From positions 4,571,001 to 4,635,000 of the forward strand of contig NZ_JACHMI010000001.1 of NCBI RefSeq assembly GCF_014207985.1: a DNA stretch of 64,000 nucleotides, in the 5' to 3' direction. This DNA comes from Nonomuraea rubra. Its GTDB lineage: Bacteria; Actinomycetota; Actinomycetes; Streptosporangiales; Streptosporangiaceae. Of this stretch, positions 61,896-64,000 are shown piece by piece (the stretch's first letter is position 1; each line of letters begins with the position of its first letter). The notes under the pieces are model-generated. The model was not told the DNA's origin, did no database searches, and worked only from the letters and a program-made list of their open reading frames with translations. The position numbers and the translations under genes were made by a program.

Positions 61896-62852
61896 ATGCG
61901 CGAGCGAACCACCCCGGGACCGGGGACCTGGCACCGGCCGCTGCTGCTGGTCGCGGCCGTCACCGCGCCGTTCGTGGCGATCTCGCTCGCCGGCCTCGCG
62001 CTCGACGGCCGCGTGCTGGTGGGCGCGCCGATCTGGGGCAAACCGTTCAAGTTCGCGGTGTCGATCGTGCTGTACGCGGTGACGTGGTCGTGGCTGGTGA
62101 CCTACCTGCCGCACCGCCGGCTCGTCCGGTGGCCGGCGACGGTCATCGCGGCCGCCCTGGCGGTCGAGTACGCGATCATCGTCGCCCAGGTGATCAGGGG
62201 CCGCCAGAGCCACTTCAACGTCGCCACCCCGCTCGACGGGATCCTGTGGGGCGTCATGGGCACCTCGATCACCGTGCTCTGGCTCGCCAACATCGTGGTC
62301 GCCCTCTTCCTGATCCGCCGCGAGATCGGCGGCAGGACGCTCACCTGGGCGGTCCGGTCGGGCGCCGCCATCTCCCTGCTCGGCATCGGAATGGCGTTCC
62401 TGATGACCAGGCCGACCGAGGCGCAGCGGGCGGCGATGCGCGAGGGCGGGTTCGGCGGGATCATCGGCAGGCACAGCGTGGGCGTGCTGGACGGCGGGCC
62501 GATCATGCAGGTCACGGGGTGGAGCACCACCGGGGGTGACCTGCGGGTGGCACACTTCGTCGGCATCCACGCGCTGCAGGCGCTGCCGCTGCTGGCCCTG
62601 CTGCTGGCGGCGATGGCCCGGCGGACGACCCTGCTGCGCGGGGAGCGGGTCAGGACGCGGCTGGTCCTCGTGGCCGCCGCCGGGTACGCCGCCTTCACCG
62701 GGCTGACGCTCTGGCAGGCGCTGCGCGGCCAGCCGCTGACCCGCCCGGACGGGCTCACGCTGGCGGTCGCCGGGATCCTGGCCGCCCTGGTCCTGGCCGC
62801 GGTGGCGGCCGTGCTCGCCACGGCCCGCCGCGACCGCGAGGAGGCCCGGTGA
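61896..62852 (+). CDS. Hypothetical integral membrane protein
   Basis: The 318-residue protein has about seven or eight hydrophobic segments. Conserved-looking polar stretches are VGAPIWGKPFKFAVS, HFNVATPLDGILWG and GWSTTGGDLRVAHFVGIHALQALPL. I do not recognise a named family; the short motifs recall uncharacterised actinomycete membrane proteins. ATG follows AGGGGGT. The stop overlaps the BTAD gene start (GTGA), so the two are translated together. Confidence 0.7.
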   Translation: MRERTTPGPGTWHRPLLLVAAVTAPFVAISLAGLALDGRVLVGAPIWGKPFKFAVSIVLYAVTWSWLVTYLPHRRLVRWPATVIAAALAVEYAIIVAQVIRGRQSHFNVATPLDGILWGVMGTSITVLWLANIVVALFLIRREIGGRTLTWAVRSGAAISLLGIGMAFLMTRPTEAQRAAMREGGFGGIIGRHSVGVLDGGPIMQVTGWSTTGGDLRVAHFVGIHALQALPLLALLLAAMARRTTLLRGERVRTRLVLVAAAGYAAFTGLTLWQALRGQPLTRPDGLTLAVAGILAALVLAAVAAVLATARRDREEAR

Positions 62853-63871
62853 CCAGCCCTGGGCGGCGACCCGCCGTTGAACCGGGGACGGCGGCCGGGC
62901 ACGAGCCGCCGCCCGGGCGAACGGCCGCGGGGCGGCGCGGGTCCGTGCGGAAGGAGGCGGGTGAGGTGCGGCGCGGGACCGTGTGTGAAGAGGCGGGTGA
63001 GGTGCGCGGGTCCGCGTGGGAGGAGGCGGGTGAGGTGCGGCGCGGGCTGACGGTGGGGGTGCTCGGGGTGATGGAGGTCGCCGTGGACGGGCGGCCGGTG
63101 CCGCTGACCACCGGCAAGCTGCGGACGCTGCTGGTCGTGCTGGCCATGTCAGCCTCGGCCACCGTGTCCATGAAGCGGCTGGCCGAGGCGGTCTGGTCGG
63201 ACGCGCAGCCCCGCTACAGCCGCCGCTGCCTGCAGATCTACGCGGCCCGGCTGCGCGAGGCGCTCGGGCGGGAGTGGATCGAGACCCGCCAGGACGGCCT
63301 CCTGCTCCGCGCCGCCCCCGACGCCGTGGACGCGCTGCGCTTCGAGCGGACCCTGGACCGCGCCGCCGCCGAGCGGGGATCCCCGCGCGAGCGCGAGCTG
63401 ATCCAGCAGGCCCTGGAGCTGTGGCGGGGCCAGCCGTTCGAGGGCGTGAGCTCGCGCTGGCTGGAGGAGATCCAGGCGCCCCGCCTGACCGAGCGTCACC
63501 TCACGGCCCTGGAACGGCGGGCCGAGCTGGACATCCTCGCCGGCCGCGCGAGCGACACGGTGCCGGAGCTGAGCGAGCAGGTCACCCGCCACCCGCTGCG
63601 CGAGTCCCTGTGCCTGCGCCTGCTCGTCGCGCTCGACCGGTGCGGCCGCCAGGCCGAGGCGCTGCGCTGGTACGGCCGCATCCGGGCCGCCATCGCCCGC
63701 GAGCTGGGTGTGGAGCCGAACCGCGACCTGCGGCGGGCGCACGCGGACCTGCTCGCGGGCCGCCCGCTCGACCCTCCTGGCGCCCCCGCCACCGGCCAGG
63801 GGCGATGGGGTCACCGGCCCGGCCAGTACGGGCTGAACAGGTCGAACTTGTTCGGCAGGCCCAGCAGGTAA
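62849..63871 (+). CDS. SARP/BTAD-type transcriptional regulator
   Basis: The 340-residue protein has an OmpR-like winged helix (about 69-160: LGVMEVAVDGRPVPLTTGKLRTLLVVLAM, YSRRCLQIYAARLREALG) and the bacterial transcriptional activation domain with TPR-like helices (ERTLDRAA...ELWRGQPFEGV...RLLVALDRCGRQAEALRWYGRIRAAIARELGVEPNRDLR). SARPs activate antibiotic clusters, but none is in view. The first 68 residues are a low-complexity Arg/Gly/Glu head with three EAGEVR repeats. The last ~20 codons overlap a minus-strand gene end. Confidence 0.85.
   Translation: MTSPGRRPAVEPGTAAGHEPPPGRTAAGRRGSVRKEAGEVRRGTVCEEAGEVRGSAWEEAGEVRRGLTVGVLGVMEVAVDGRPVPLTTGKLRTLLVVLAMSASATVSMKRLAEAVWSDAQPRYSRRCLQIYAARLREALGREWIETRQDGLLLRAAPDAVDALRFERTLDRAAAERGSPRERELIQQALELWRGQPFEGVSSRWLEEIQAPRLTERHLTALERRAELDILAGRASDTVPELSEQVTRHPLRESLCLRLLVALDRCGRQAEALRWYGRIRAAIARELGVEPNRDLRRAHADLLAGRPLDPPGAPATGQGRWGHRPGQYGLNRSNLFGRPSR
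62947..63047. repeat. Imperfect tandem repeat, three copies of about 33-36 bp, in the BTAD gene head
   Basis: The core GAGGCGGGTGAGGTGCG occurs at 62954-62970, 62990-63006 and 63023-63039, encoding three EAGEVR(R/G) units. It lies about 100 bp after the overlap of this gene with the membrane-protein stop. Confidence 0.8.
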
Positions 63872-64000
63872 CGCGCGTCGTCGGTGTCGTGCAGCAGCTT
63901 GAACTCGCGCGGCACGTACAGCTCGAAGAGCCTGGCCCTGGCCGCGGAGGAGCCGGCGGCTCGTCGTTGGCCACGGCCGCGGTGCCCTCGCCGGTGATCG
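63811..64000 (-). pseudogene. C-terminal part of an unidentified gene, apparently frameshifted (partial)
   Basis: The minus strand ends with a coherent coding stretch (ARLFELYVPREFKLLHDTDD, then ARYLLGLPNKFDLFSPYWPG, stop TGA at 63811-63813). Just upstream the natural-looking reading (ITGEGTAAVANDE) is in a different frame, with the switch near 63950-63960. This is either a genuine frameshift or a sequence error. No family is recognised. The gene enters from beyond the window and overlaps the end of the BTAD gene. Confidence 0.45.

Overview
The window is very GC-rich (third codon positions almost all G or C), has GTG and TTG starts, twin-arginine exporters, ECF sigma factors with SnoaL-like tails, a SARP/BTAD regulator and many secreted polysaccharidases. 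This is the profile of a filamentous actinomycete. The strongest genus hint is a stand-alone rpoB paralogue (52006-55458). When it is started at its TTG codon it carries Asn at residue 426 inside the rifampicin region. That matches, to the residue number, the mutant-type rpoB(R) described in Nonomuraea sp. ATCC 39727. I therefore infer Nonomuraea or a close Streptosporangiaceae relative. No rRNA, tRNA, CRISPR array, phage or insertion sequence was recognised.

Layout. 1-3.6 kb: end of a sensor histidine kinase, a CorA Mg2+ transporter, an ABC-F ribosome-protection ATPase with a structured leader, and a VOC protein. 3.6-7.9 kb: branched-chain 2-oxoacid dehydrogenase operon (E1alpha, E1beta, E2) divergent from an Lrp/AsnC regulator. 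7.9-11.4 kb: GbsR-type regulator divergent from a choline dehydrogenase/betaine aldehyde dehydrogenase pair. 11.5-22.7 kb: GNAT, ECF41 sigma with its FAD oxidoreductase, threonine-aldolase-like lyase, two methyltransferases, MerR, DksA-like protein, aldo/keto reductase with TetR, cytochrome P450, and two broken aldehyde dehydrogenase genes lying head to head.

22.7-33.3 kb: GH11 xylanase, then a tightly coupled cassette: TetR, alpha/beta hydrolase, complete dipeptide-type ABC importer, luciferase-like flavin monooxygenase, two carboxymuconolactone-decarboxylase/AhpD-fold proteins and a VOC protein. Nearly all junctions are 4-nt ATGA or GTGA overlaps. Two of them are bridged by 12-13 codon mini-ORFs produced by local duplication. 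33.4-45.8 kb: GH28 pectinase, DoxX, a second SnoaL-tailed ECF sigma divergent from a CMD protein, a lipoprotein, LacI divergent from a Gfo/Idh dehydrogenase with four operators, BenE, a His-rich GntR with malate:quinone oxidoreductase, and a bacterial PARG-like protein. 45.8-51.8 kb: P1 peptidase with a P-loop kinase-like protein, a Tat-exported phosphodiesterase-like protein and a FecBCD-type metal-chelate importer. 51.9-57.1 kb: rpoB(R)-type gene closed by its own terminator, with no rpoC, then a membrane Ser/Thr kinase. 57.1-64 kb: a large GH87-like alpha-1,3-glucanase, GlxA-type regulator, membrane protein, BTAD regulator and a frameshifted partial gene.

Two themes cut across the window. 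First, short tandem duplications (14-20 bp units, or single 35-38 bp duplications) sit exactly on gene ends or gene overlaps at seven places and copy stop codons, start codons or ribosome-binding sites. Second, convergent gene ends are often separated by long perfect palindromes that look like bidirectional terminators.
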